Origin: an uncultured Lachnospiraceae bacterium | Lineage (GTDB): Bacteria; Bacillota; Clostridia; Lachnospirales; Lachnospiraceae | Assembly: GCA_900551115.1 (NCBI GenBank) | Contig: URUY01000009.1 | Location: 50,152 to 114,151, forward strand | Direction: 5' to 3' | Length of the DNA: 64,000 nt | Part shown: one piece after another, positions 42,338 to 50,296 of the stretch | How positions within the stretch are numbered: position 1 is the first letter of the stretch | How the letters are laid out: each line of letters starts with the position of its first letter | Made by a program: the position numbers and the translations under genes | The notes under the pieces: generated by a model | What the model was told of the DNA's origin: nothing | What the model saw: only the letters and a program-made list of their open reading frames with translations | Database searches by the model: none

Positions 42338-42366
42338 ATTATATAGTATTCAATACTACATGACAA
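42338..42366 (-). promoter_or_regulatory. Promoter of the DUF1836 operon with palindromic spacer
   Basis: On the minus strand TTGTCA (42361-42366), 17-bp spacer, TATAAT (42338-42343). The spacer holds a perfect 15-bp palindrome TAGTATT-N-AATACTA (42344-42358), an obvious operator position. Confidence 0.75.
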
Positions 42367-42400
42367 GTTTTTTCCTGAAAAATTACATAAATTTTATTGC

Positions 42401-42429
42401 TTTACTTTATAACTTTAATATGATAAAAT
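42401..42429 (+). promoter_or_regulatory. Promoter of the yerC-like gene
   Basis: TTTACT (42401-42406), 17-bp spacer ending in TG plus one base, TAAAAT (42424-42429). Confidence 0.5.
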
Positions 42430-42443
42430 ACTATTAGTTGTGG

Positions 42444-42459
42444 CTGTAAAGTTTTACAG
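42444..42459. promoter_or_regulatory. Operator-like palindrome CTGTAAA-GT-TTTACAG
   Basis: Perfect 7-2-7 inverted repeat between the predicted transcription start and the RBS of the yerC-like gene. Suits a repressor, perhaps YerC itself. Confidence 0.5.
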
Positions 42460-42488
42460 TGTAAAAGTACTTAGTGAGGTAAGCAAAT

Positions 42489-42776
42489 ATGAATAAAAAA
42501 ATCAAAACTGATGCAGTGGATTATCTTTTTGATGCCGTCTTAAGTTTGGAAAACCGGGATGAATGCTACAGTTTTTTTGAGGATCTTTGTACCGTAAATG
42601 AACTGCTGTCCCTGTCCCAACGCTTTGAAGTGGCCGCCATGTTAAAGGACCGCAAAACCTATCTTGAGATTGCCGAAAAAACAGGTGCTTCTACTGCTAC
42701 CATCAGCCGCGTAAACCGTTCCCTTAATTATGGCAATGACGGCTACGAGCTTGTCTTTGACAGAATCAACAAATAA
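42489..42776 (+). CDS. YerC/YecD-family TrpR-like regulator
   Basis: 95 aa. The TrpR-like helix-turn-helix is DLCTVNELLSLSQRFEVAAM, LKDRKTYLEIAEKTGASTAT, ISRVNRSLNYGNDGYELVFD, the highly conserved ending of the family. Members are found across Firmicutes; whether they bind tryptophan is not settled, and no trp gene is close. ATG at 42489 has a GTGAGG RBS. Confidence 0.88.
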   Translation: MNKKIKTDAVDYLFDAVLSLENRDECYSFFEDLCTVNELLSLSQRFEVAAMLKDRKTYLEIAEKTGASTATISRVNRSLNYGNDGYELVFDRINK

Positions 42777-42789
42777 CCTGCATACGAAA

Positions 42790-42824
42790 AGAGCGTTGGT
42801 GTTTACACATCAACGCCCTTTTTA
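42790..42824 (+). terminator. Terminator of the yerC-like gene
   Basis: GAGCGTTGGTGT stem pairing with ACATCAACGCCC (two G-T pairs), loop of four, then T5. Confidence 0.8.
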
Positions 42825-42868
42825 TTTCCATTACTGTCATTTAGGAATTCAAATCTATTGTTCCCTGA

Positions 42869-43372
42869 TTATACCTCGGCAGAATCGCTTACTACTGCAT
42901 CAGCCGCAACCGCTTCATTGCTGCCTTCCATAGCATTTGCTTCTTCTTCCGCTTCCTTTAACGCCTCCCTCAGGGCATCCTTAGCCGATTTCTTTCCGGC
43001 TCTGCTCTCTCTCTGCGGACGTTTCCTTGCTTTTCCTTCCTCCTGATTCATATCGCATTTTCCCTGAAAAATCGCTTTCTCATCGATTACGATAACCTCT
43101 GTTTTTATGTCACCGATAACCTTTGCCGTAGAAGTCAGCTCTGTTTTTTTTGGCGCAATGACATTGCCGGTAATTTCACCGCCAATCACTGCTGATTCTG
43201 CTTCCAGACTGCCATGGATTTTTCCTGCTGCCCCAACTATCACATGGCCTGTTACCACTACATTTCCTTCTACGATACCGTCTAAGCGCACGGAACCCTG
43301 TGTCTGAAAATTTCCGTCTACAACGGATTCCTTCCCTATAATAGTCGTAATTTTTGTTGTTGTTTTTTTCAT
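42869..43372 (-). CDS. Bactofilin-family polymer-forming protein
   Basis: 167 aa. The bactofilin beta-helix (about 10-105) starts GKESVVDGNFQTQGSVRLDG and continues VEGNVVVTGHVIVGAAGKIH, GSLEAESAVIGGEITGNVIA. A Lys/Arg-rich then Ala/Glu-rich tail follows. Bactofilins polymerise without nucleotide and often guide cell-wall enzymes. The upstream gene (16 bp gap) encodes an M23-like membrane protein, the usual partner. ATG at 43372 follows CGGAGG. Confidence 0.88.
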   Translation of the reverse strand: MKKTTTKITTIIGKESVVDGNFQTQGSVRLDGIVEGNVVVTGHVIVGAAGKIHGSLEAESAVIGGEITGNVIAPKKTELTSTAKVIGDIKTEVIVIDEKAIFQGKCDMNQEEGKARKRPQRESRAGKKSAKDALREALKEAEEEANAMEGSNEAVAADAVVSDSAEV

Positions 43373-43387
43373 AATAATACCTCCGAA

Positions 43388-44101
43388 TCAACCATTGATT
43401 GACAACATCTGCGTAGGACTGATATATACACCGTCCTTTATTATCTGATAAACAAGCTGTTTGTTGTCTGCACCTATCAGAAACAGTGTCGTACCCTTTG
43501 CCACTTCATCTCCTGCCTCGACCTGTGCCTCACCCTTATTGTAATAGATGGAAATATAACCGTTTCCATGATCTACCGTTATTTTATTGCCATAGGTCTC
43601 GTCTGCCTCTACTGCCGTAACACTGCCTTTTGCCGAAGCTACCGCAGTAACACCCTCCTGCGCCGTAAAAATGACCATGGGATTTCCTTCTGTAATTTCC
43701 TCAATGCCGGCAGAACCGGTAAGCGGGTAATCCGTTGGCAGACTCTGCTGCAAAAGCTCTTCCTCAAGCTCTTCTGCCGTCTGCGCTTTTTCATTTACTG
43801 CTGTACTTAATGCTTCAATTTTCGCATTCAACGTTTCTATCTCGGCTTCCAGCAAATCCTTTTCTTCTTCCAGGGCCGCCATAGCCTCCGCCTGCTCTGC
43901 ATCTTTCTTCCTGTCCATATTCCATATCTGCTCTTCATATACCGCGTAACCAATGACTGCACCTAACAGACAGCATACAATCAGGGTTGCCAGCCATGCC
44001 GCCCACGGACGAATCCGAAACTGCCTGGTCTTTGCATCCACTGCATCAGTAGTAAAGATAATGATACGGCTTACTTTTCGCTTGTGCTTCTTTTTTAACA
44101 T
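43388..44101 (-). CDS. Degenerate M23 (LytM)-like membrane protein
   Basis: 237 aa. A basic N-terminus, one transmembrane helix (about 33-53), a coiled coil (about 60-115), then an M23/LytM-type beta domain (about 135-235). The pattern of M23 is recognisable in KITVDHGNGYISIYYNKGEA and VEAGDEVAKGTTLFLIGADN. However, the catalytic YxH reads YYN and the HLHFE motif reads LVYQII, so zinc binding and hydrolysis are not expected. Non-catalytic LytM proteins often activate amidases. Translationally close to the bactofilin gene, as in other bactofilin-LytM pairs. ATG follows GGAGG. Confidence 0.82.
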   Translation of the reverse strand: MLKKKHKRKVSRIIIFTTDAVDAKTRQFRIRPWAAWLATLIVCCLLGAVIGYAVYEEQIWNMDRKKDAEQAEAMAALEEEKDLLEAEIETLNAKIEALSTAVNEKAQTAEELEEELLQQSLPTDYPLTGSAGIEEITEGNPMVIFTAQEGVTAVASAKGSVTAVEADETYGNKITVDHGNGYISIYYNKGEAQVEAGDEVAKGTTLFLIGADNKQLVYQIIKDGVYISPTQMLSING

Positions 44102-44215
44102 AAAAAGTCACCTCCAGTAAACTTTTTCCATTTTACCACAGGTGACCCTTGTGTACAACGATTATTTAACAATTTTGTAATATTTAACCAAAATATCGTT
44201 TTCTTTTTATACAAA

Positions 44216-45265
44216 TTACACGTTTAATGCCATATCTCCCTGAGAAATCCACCCTTTTTTCCGCATTAATTCAGAAACAAGAAGTGTAATTGCTGCCGGC
44301 AGAATAAAGTGCATCAATAAAATCAGGCCCATGGCTGTAATGCCGGACATACCGTTTTCCGTCATGGCACCAAATGCTGCAATCTGCCCTACGAAACCGG
44401 CTGAACCCATTCCGGAGCCTACAGGCGTACTCACCATGCCAAAAACAGCAGAGGCCACAGGTCCTAAAATGGCGCTTGAAACGATTGCCGGTATCCAAAT
44501 AACCGGTTTCTTTACAATATTGGGCACCTGAAGCATGGAAGTGCCTATTCCCTGTGCAACAAGCCCACCCATTCTGTTTTCCCGATAGCTTGCTACTGCA
44601 AAGCCTACCATATTACAGCAGCAGCCGATAGTAGCCGCTCCTGCTGCAAGCCCGCTTATGTTCATGGAAATACCGATTGCTGCCGAGCTGATAGGCAGGG
44701 TCAGAATCATTCCCATCAATACGGAAACGGCAATACCGCCTAAAACAGGATGCGCCTCTACATTCACATTTACCAGATTTCCCAGCCATCCCATGAAAGC
44801 CGAAATATAAGGTCCTGCCAACAGCCCTGTCACAGCGCCCGCTATAATAGAAAGCAACGGCGTTACGATAATATCCACTTTGGTACGGCCCGCTATAAGA
44901 TGTCCCACCTTTATAGCAACCAAGGCTGCAATAAACGCACCTAACGGCTCGCCGGGCGCACCCAGCTTAAAGCCCTCCATGGATGCTACCGATGGAAACG
45001 CACCAATCATACCGGTCACTGCCGCTGATACGGTTACAAGAGGGCCTTCTTTATATTTGACGGCAACGCCTACACCGATGCCCGCTCCGGTTATGGTCTT
45101 TGCCACATTTGCCATGGCAATCAGATAACCGCCCACTGTCCCGCCTATAAGCGTTCCCACCTGCGCAATAATCGTGCCGATAATCAGTGTAGAAAAAAGG
45201 CCCAGCGCCATACCGGAAAGACCATCGATAAAGATATCATTTAATATTGCTTTTAACTTTTTCAT
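44216..45265 (-). CDS. PTS_EIIC_2 family membrane protein
   Basis: 349 aa, about nine to ten hydrophobic helices. The start MKKLKAILNDIFIDGLSGMA and the Gly/Ala-rich segments (MALGLFSTLIIGTIIAQVG, GAGIGVGVAVKYKEGPLVT) match the PTS_EIIC_2 family. These resemble sugar-PTS IIC permeases but lack the usual IIA/IIB partners, and none is encoded nearby. The transported substrate is unknown. ATG at 45265 follows AAAGG. Confidence 0.8.
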   Translation of the reverse strand: MKKLKAILNDIFIDGLSGMALGLFSTLIIGTIIAQVGTLIGGTVGGYLIAMANVAKTITGAGIGVGVAVKYKEGPLVTVSAAVTGMIGAFPSVASMEGFKLGAPGEPLGAFIAALVAIKVGHLIAGRTKVDIIVTPLLSIIAGAVTGLLAGPYISAFMGWLGNLVNVNVEAHPVLGGIAVSVLMGMILTLPISSAAIGISMNISGLAAGAATIGCCCNMVGFAVASYRENRMGGLVAQGIGTSMLQVPNIVKKPVIWIPAIVSSAILGPVASAVFGMVSTPVGSGMGSAGFVGQIAAFGAMTENGMSGITAMGLILLMHFILPAAITLLVSELMRKKGWISQGDMALNV

Positions 45266-45376
45266 ACTATGTAAAAGTCCTTTCTTATTATTTGCATATT
45301 CCCGTTTGTGTATTCAGGTGTCTTGTCAGTCAAAAAAGAAATTATCATATTACAAAATAAAAATCAAGTCTTTTAC

Positions 45377-45405
45377 TTTACTTTTTCCAAATTGTGTGAT
45401 ATTCT
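45377..45405 (+). promoter_or_regulatory. Promoter of the cold-shock gene
   Basis: TTTACT (45377-45382), 17-bp spacer ending TGA, TATTCT (45400-45405). The leader to the ATG is about 58 nt. Confidence 0.55.
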
Positions 45406-45469
45406 AAACGTGTTGTAAGCATACAACAGCGTATGCCCAACTTGACTTATTTTTTTGGAGGTATCTACA

Positions 45470-45670
45470 ATGAACAAAGGTACAGTAAAATGGTTTAACA
45501 ACCAAAAAGGTTATGGTTTCATCTCTGATGAAGCAGGCAATGATGTATTCGTACATTACTCAGGTCTTAACATGGACGGCTTCAAGTCTCTTGAAGAAGG
45601 TCAGGCAGTTGAATTCGAAGTAGTCAACGGCGAAAAAGGACCTCAGGCTGTAAACGTAACCAAGTTATAA
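45470..45670 (+). CDS. csp: CspA-family cold-shock protein
   Basis: 66 aa, single cold-shock domain. RNP1 is KGYGFISD and RNP2 is DVFVHYSGL, within MNKGTVKWFNNQKGYGFISD. It binds single-stranded RNA and DNA and acts as RNA chaperone. The ATG at 45470 follows TTGGAGG; an in-frame TTG upstream is part of the RBS and was not used. It is monocistronic with its own terminator. Confidence 0.95.
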   Translation: MNKGTVKWFNNQKGYGFISDEAGNDVFVHYSGLNMDGFKSLEEGQAVEFEVVNGEKGPQAVNVTKL

Positions 45671-45780
45671 TTTAAATTATAACACTCTTTATAATCAGTA
45701 ACACGATGTACCTGTTCTTAAATATAAAGACTTAATCAGTATTTTTATTTAGAATTTGCAATATCGTCTTATGGGATTAG

Positions 45781-45815
45781 AAAAAGAACCAATCGCTGAT
45801 TGGTTCTTTTTTTGT
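45781..45815 (+). terminator. Terminator of the csp gene
   Basis: Perfect 12-bp stem AAAGAACCAATC/GATTGGTTCTTT with 3-nt loop and a T-run, about 110 bp after the csp stop. Confidence 0.85.
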
Positions 45816-45851
45816 GTACTGCCATGTCACAGCAATGCTTTTTGTTCTTTT

Positions 45852-46631
45852 TTAATCCGTTATCTGAACTACCTTTGTAAAACTCATCTTTCCTCCAAAA
45901 ATATCCAGCGCGCTTCCGATTGTCACATTGACCCTGTTTCTTCCCAGTGTTTTCAGTAACGCAAGGTCTGTAAAATCATGAACGCCTCCTGCATAAGTAA
46001 TGGGCTTCTTTCCCCAGCTTCCAAGCAATGCTGCAAGCTCCTCCTCTATACCGCGGGCCTTTCCTTCCACGTCTACTGCATGTATAAGGAACTCATCACA
46101 GTAATCAGCCAGCTTATCAAGCAGCTTTTCATTTACGGTTTCCGTTGTCATCTTCTGCCATCTGTCCGTAACAACCATGTAACCCTGAGAAGTTTTTTTA
46201 CAGCTTAAATCCAAAACCAGCCTTTCTTTCCCGACACAGTCCCGCATCTCTTCCAATCTCCCGTAATCTATCCTGCCGTCCTTAAATACATAGGAGGTCA
46301 CAATCACATGGCTGGCGCCCGCCTCCAGATATTCCAATGCATTGTCCGGCGTAATGCCGCCGCCCACCTGCAGACCGCCCGGATAAGCAGCCAGTGCTAA
46401 AAGCGCCTGCTCTTTCGTCTGCGCATAATATTCGCTTTCCCAACCGTTCAATAAAATAATATGTCCGCCCCTGATACCCAGTTTTCTATAAAGACGGGCA
46501 TAAAAGGCAGCGTCTTCCCCTGATACAAAATTTTCCTGTACGGTCCGTTTTTCTGTTTCATCCTGCAGGCTGCCGCCCACAATCTGTTTTACTTTTCCGT
46601 CATGTATGTCTATGCAGGGTCTGAATTCCAT
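45852..46631 (-). CDS. hisA: Eukaryote-type HisA isomerase
   Basis: 259 aa. It has the (beta/alpha)8 HisA signature in the fungal/plant-like form: MEFRPCIDIHDGKVKQIVGG, GGLQVGGGITPDNALEYLEA, LVLDLSCKKTSQGYMVVTDR, FLIHAVDVEGKARGIEEELA, and ITYAGGVHDFTDL, ending IGSALDIFGG. The LSCKK and HAVDVEG segments are those of yeast HIS6-type rather than ordinary bacterial HisA. It isomerises ProFAR to PRFAR in histidine synthesis. No other his gene is in the window. The ATG at 46631 has a weak AGG RBS. Confidence 0.85.
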   Translation of the reverse strand: MEFRPCIDIHDGKVKQIVGGSLQDETEKRTVQENFVSGEDAAFYARLYRKLGIRGGHIILLNGWESEYYAQTKEQALLALAAYPGGLQVGGGITPDNALEYLEAGASHVIVTSYVFKDGRIDYGRLEEMRDCVGKERLVLDLSCKKTSQGYMVVTDRWQKMTTETVNEKLLDKLADYCDEFLIHAVDVEGKARGIEEELAALLGSWGKKPITYAGGVHDFTDLALLKTLGRNRVNVTIGSALDIFGGKMSFTKVVQITD

Positions 46632-46755
46632 AGCCGTACCTATTGTCCCCGCATACATACCTGCAGGAGACACCCTTCCGTATACTTACGGCATTCTGCC
46701 GCTGCCACCATTTTACAATAAAAAAATTTTTTCTGCCACCTTTTTGCATAATTTG

Positions 46756-46772
46756 TTTTGCAGTGTGCAAAA
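46756..46772. promoter_or_regulatory. Palindrome TTTTGCA-GTG-TGCAAAA
   Basis: Perfect 7-3-7 inverted repeat between the divergent hisA and lipoprotein genes. Operator-like position; no binding protein known. Confidence 0.4.
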
Positions 46773-46815
46773 TACTAATGTCAGATAATTTCATCTAATC
46801 AAAAGGAGTGATATT

Positions 46816-47295
46816 ATGAAAAACAGCAAAAAAATACTTTCTCTCTGCCTTGTGCTTATTTTTGCCTGTACGTTAGCAGCCTGCGGCTGCGGTACCGGCT
46901 CCGAAAAAAACACAAATGATATGGCAGGAGGCACAACCCAGTCCCGCCCCAATACTACTACCGGGAATACGACGGGCAATACCACCGGTACCACTACCGG
47001 CACCACAAACGATAACCTGAACAACAACGGCAACACCACAGGCACCAATACTACAGGCACCCATACCACAGACACCAATACCACCGGCACTAACAACACC
47101 AGCAGTACAACTACCGATGGCAGAAACAACGGCACAAGCGGCAACGATAATAACGCTGTCGGCAACGCTCTTGATGATGCAGGCAATACTGTAGGTGATG
47201 TGATTAATGATGTTGGAAACGGTGTAAAGAATGTTACGGACGACCTGACCGGTACCGGAACCAATAATACTACAAATAATACCGGAAGAAGATAG
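46816..47295 (+). CDS. Low-complexity Asn/Thr/Gly-rich lipoprotein
   Basis: 159 aa. Lipoprotein signal MKNSKKILSLCLVLIFACTL with lipobox LAAC. The mature part is almost entirely Thr, Asn and Gly in repeats of the type NTTGNTTGTTTGTT up to about residue 115. It then has a less repetitive end with NALDDAGNTVGDVINDVGNG and VKNVTDDLTG, which resembles the repeats of small Firmicute surface lipoproteins. ATG at 46816 follows AAAGGAG. A long open frame on the opposite strand (46791-47381) is a by-product of the ACC/GGT-rich repeats. Role unknown, perhaps a flexible wall spacer. Confidence 0.7.
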   Translation: MKNSKKILSLCLVLIFACTLAACGCGTGSEKNTNDMAGGTTQSRPNTTTGNTTGNTTGTTTGTTNDNLNNNGNTTGTNTTGTHTTDTNTTGTNNTSSTTTDGRNNGTSGNDNNAVGNALDDAGNTVGDVINDVGNGVKNVTDDLTGTGTNNTTNNTGRR

Positions 47296-47312
47296 TCTTC
47301 TTTACACGGCTG

Positions 47313-47340
47313 AAAAGGAAGGCACTGCCTTCCTTTTTCA
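47313..47340 (+). terminator. Terminator of the lipoprotein gene
   Basis: Stem AAAAGGAAGGCA/TGCCTTCCTTTT with single-base loop and T5. Confidence 0.8.
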
Positions 47341-47389
47341 TTTAAAATCAGCTTTTTCATTTGAAACCTGCTTTTTAACAAAATACGTT

Positions 47390-49345
47390 TTAAATTCCCT
47401 TTTCTGCAATACTGCCTTCTCTGTAAGCCCTTAACAGCTTTTCCAAATCGTCAATGCTTTCCCGTATCTTAACGCCGATATCCGTGTCTGCAACCCGTTT
47501 TCTTACAGGAAAAAGCTCTACGTCATAGGAATCCGAAAAAATATCCGATTCCTTCCTGACTGCTGCCTCCGCCGATTCAAAATGCTCATGGGAGACCAGA
47601 CGCATACCTCTGGAATTGCATACCAGCGTATAGCCGGCAATGCCGGTCTGCTTTTGAAAGGCCCTTGAAAAGCCGCCGTCTATAATCAGAAGCCTGCCGC
47701 CGCATTTTATGGGCGATTCCCCGTTTTTCTGTTCTACGGGAACGTGGCCGTTTATAATATGGGAAGTCTTTGAAAACAGCCCGAATTCCTCTAAAATCCG
47801 CTCTATCACCTCTTCCCTGTTTAAAAGGTTATAATAGCTGTTCTTTTTTTCTGCATGCGCGCTCTTATCCTCTATAAGATACCGCTCAAAGGTAGCCATC
47901 TTGTCCCTTCCATATACCGGAGAACCCGCTCCGTTCCAGATATACCACAAAATGTCCTGCCCATTTTTCTTTTCACTGCCTCCGGCGCCGTAATAGCCCA
48001 CTCTGGCATAATTTTCCAGTACATCATACAAAGCTCTGCCGCTGTATTTCCTGCCTCCTATGTTTACCTCTGCAAAGCTGCCGTCCTCATTTAACGGAAC
48101 ACAGCCATGATACAGCAGGTTTTTGTTATATACCTTATATAAACCGCCGTTTGAAAACAGGAAACGTACATGGCGCTGCAGCTTTTCACAGTGTAAAAAT
48201 GCCTGCTGCAGCCTTTCCATCACGGTTTCTTCCTCTCTTGTCAGTTCATAGGGCGATAACGGATTAACCGTAGGAAAATCCGCATCCTTTAAAGCATAGG
48301 CAATCCCGTCCACCGTAACGGTTTTCTTTTCATAATCTATTTTATCAAGCAGCAAACGGTTGTCCATTTCAAATTCCGCATGCCGCATAATAATCTGCCC
48401 CTCTAACTTAAACTGTAATATGGCAATTGCTTTATGCATCTTCATATCAAGGCTTAAATCCTTGGTATTATAATCGGTATTAAACTTTATGGCAAATGCG
48501 CTGCAATCCGTATCCTGATAGGTTTCCAATGCAAAAGTAGCAAGCGGTATCAGATTGATGCCGTAGCCGTCCTCTATGGTATCCAAATTACCGTACCGGG
48601 CTGCAATCCGGATTACGGTAGCAATGCACGCCAAATGACCGCTTGCCGCTCCCATCCATACCACGTCATGATTCCCCCACTGTACATCTACCGAATGGTA
48701 CTTGCACAGGGTATCCATGACCACGTGAGGGCCTGGTCCCCTGTCGTAAATATCTCCTAAAATATGGAGATGATCTATTACCATATGCTGTATCAACCGG
48801 CTCAGCGCCGTAATGAACTGGGGCGCTCTGCCAATTCGGATGATGGTATGGATAATTTCATTATAATAGGCCTCTTTGTCCTGTACCTCTTCCTTTTCTG
48901 TAATCAGCTCTTCTATCACATAAGCAAAATCCTTAGGAAGGGCCTTTCTTACCTTAGACCTGGTATACTTCGATGCCACACGCTTCGTTATCTGTACCAG
49001 CCTGTGAAGGGTTATCTTATACCAGTCCTCTATATTTTCTTCTTCCTTCATTACAATATCCAGTTTTTCTTCAGGATAGTAAATCAGCGTTGCAAGGGAT
49101 TTTTTATCCCGGCTGCTTAAGGTATTTCCGAATTCCTCATCTATTTTTCTTCTTACAGAGCCGGAACCGTTCTTTAACACATGATTAAACTGCTCACACT
49201 CCCCGTGAATATCTGTCAAAAAATGCTCCGTTCCTTTCGGAAGATTTAAAATCGCCTGCAGGTTAATAATTTCCGTTGCCGCCGATGCAATTGTCGGGTA
49301 CTGCCCTGCCAGACTGACCAAATACTTTTTCTCTAATTCATTCAC
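47390..49345 (-). CDS. fbp: Fructose-1,6-bisphosphatase class III
   Basis: About 651 aa, the normal size of the Firmicute class III enzyme. Metallophosphatase motifs are DIHGECEQFNHVL, GDIYDRGPGPHVVMD, QWGNHDVVWMGA and NGHVPVEQKNGE. It converts fructose-1,6-bisphosphate to fructose-6-phosphate for gluconeogenesis and is manganese dependent. Start: GTG at 49345 or the GTG just before it at 49348, both served by AAAGGAG; MNELEKKYL is the usual N-terminus. Confidence 0.93.
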   Translation of the reverse strand: MNELEKKYLVSLAGQYPTIASAATEIINLQAILNLPKGTEHFLTDIHGECEQFNHVLKNGSGSVRRKIDEEFGNTLSSRDKKSLATLIYYPEEKLDIVMKEEENIEDWYKITLHRLVQITKRVASKYTRSKVRKALPKDFAYVIEELITEKEEVQDKEAYYNEIIHTIIRIGRAPQFITALSRLIQHMVIDHLHILGDIYDRGPGPHVVMDTLCKYHSVDVQWGNHDVVWMGAASGHLACIATVIRIAARYGNLDTIEDGYGINLIPLATFALETYQDTDCSAFAIKFNTDYNTKDLSLDMKMHKAIAILQFKLEGQIIMRHAEFEMDNRLLLDKIDYEKKTVTVDGIAYALKDADFPTVNPLSPYELTREEETVMERLQQAFLHCEKLQRHVRFLFSNGGLYKVYNKNLLYHGCVPLNEDGSFAEVNIGGRKYSGRALYDVLENYARVGYYGAGGSEKKNGQDILWYIWNGAGSPVYGRDKMATFERYLIEDKSAHAEKKNSYYNLLNREEVIERILEEFGLFSKTSHIINGHVPVEQKNGESPIKCGGRLLIIDGGFSRAFQKQTGIAGYTLVCNSRGMRLVSHEHFESAEAAVRKESDIFSDSYDVELFPVRKRVADTDIGVKIRESIDDLEKLLRAYREGSIAEKGI

Positions 49346-49410
49346 CACTGTATTCTCCTTTCCTGCTGCACAAAAATCTGTCAACTAATTTTCTGTTCCT
49401 TTTTCCGGAT

Positions 49411-49450
49411 AAAAATCCCGTTCCTATCTCAACGGATAGAAACGGGATTT
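49411..49450 (-). terminator. Terminator of the dap operon
   Basis: Long stem AAATCCCGTT..CTATC/GATAG..AACGGGATTT immediately after the dapB stop, with a T-run on the minus strand. Confidence 0.85.
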
Positions 49451-49459
49451 GATTTTTTT

Positions 49460-50230
49460 TTAACAATTATCTGCGGCAGCAATAACATCGCTCATATCGT
49501 ACATGCCTGCCGGCTTTCCTGCAAGAAACTTGGCTGCCTGTACGGCGCCTTTTCCGAACACTGCTTTGGAATATGCCGTATGGGAAAAGGTGATTACTTC
49601 ATCTGCTCCGGCAAAAATCACATCATGGTCACCCACTATAGTACCGCCTCTGACGGCTGAGATACCGATTTCCTTTTGGGAACGTTTCTGTCTGACCTGA
49701 CTTCTGTCATATACATATTCATAAGCATTATCAAATTCTTCATTGATGGAATCTGCCAGTGCCAATGCAGTACCGCTGGGTGCATCTACCTTCTGGTTGT
49801 GGTGCTTTTCCACGATTTCCATGTCAAAGCCCGCCGGCGCCAGTACCCCTGCCGCTTCCTTTAACAGCTTAAAAAGCAGGTTGATGCCAAGGGACATATT
49901 GGCTGACTTTAAAACTGCCACTTTCTCTGAAGTCTGCCTTACCTTTTCAAGCTGTTCTTCTGATAATCCCGTTGTGCAAAGCACACACGGAAGTTTTTTT
50001 CTTTCACAGTAGGAAAGCAGCTTATCTACTGCCGGCGCTGCACTGAAATCTATCAGCGCGTCCGCATCCACATCGCAGCTTTCTATATCCGTGTATACCG
50101 GATAACTATTATGCCCGTCATCCTTATAATCTATACCTGCCACGATACAGGCATCTTCATCTGCCGCAACCAGGCCGGAAATTACCTGCCCCATTTTTCC
50201 GTTGCAGCCGTGCATAATCAATCTGTACAT
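49460..50230 (-). CDS. dapB: 4-hydroxy-tetrahydrodipicolinate reductase
   Basis: 256 aa. The nucleotide-binding start is IMHGCNGKMGQVISGL, followed by IDFSAAPAV. Catalytic motifs are EKHHNQKVDAPSGTALALAD and RGGTIVGDHDVIFAG. It reduces the dapA product with NAD(P)H in the lysine/diaminopimelate pathway. It lies 66 bp downstream of dapA in the same lysine-riboswitch-controlled unit. ATG at 50230 follows AAGGAGA. Confidence 0.95.
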   Translation of the reverse strand: MYRLIMHGCNGKMGQVISGLVAADEDACIVAGIDYKDDGHNSYPVYTDIESCDVDADALIDFSAAPAVDKLLSYCERKKLPCVLCTTGLSEEQLEKVRQTSEKVAVLKSANMSLGINLLFKLLKEAAGVLAPAGFDMEIVEKHHNQKVDAPSGTALALADSINEEFDNAYEYVYDRSQVRQKRSQKEIGISAVRGGTIVGDHDVIFAGADEVITFSHTAYSKAVFGKGAVQAAKFLAGKPAGMYDMSDVIAAADNC

Positions 50231-50296
50231 TTATCTTCTCCTTAAGTCAGTCCGGCCTCTAAACCGGTCCGGTTCTACGTCAAAGCATCGTAATCC

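Noticed and set aside
46791..47381. Long minus-strand open frame opposite the lipoprotein gene
   Set aside because: It is the complement of the ACC/AAC-rich repeats; it has no RBS, and its Val/Pro/Leu composition is an artefact. The plus frame has a signal peptide, lipobox and RBS.
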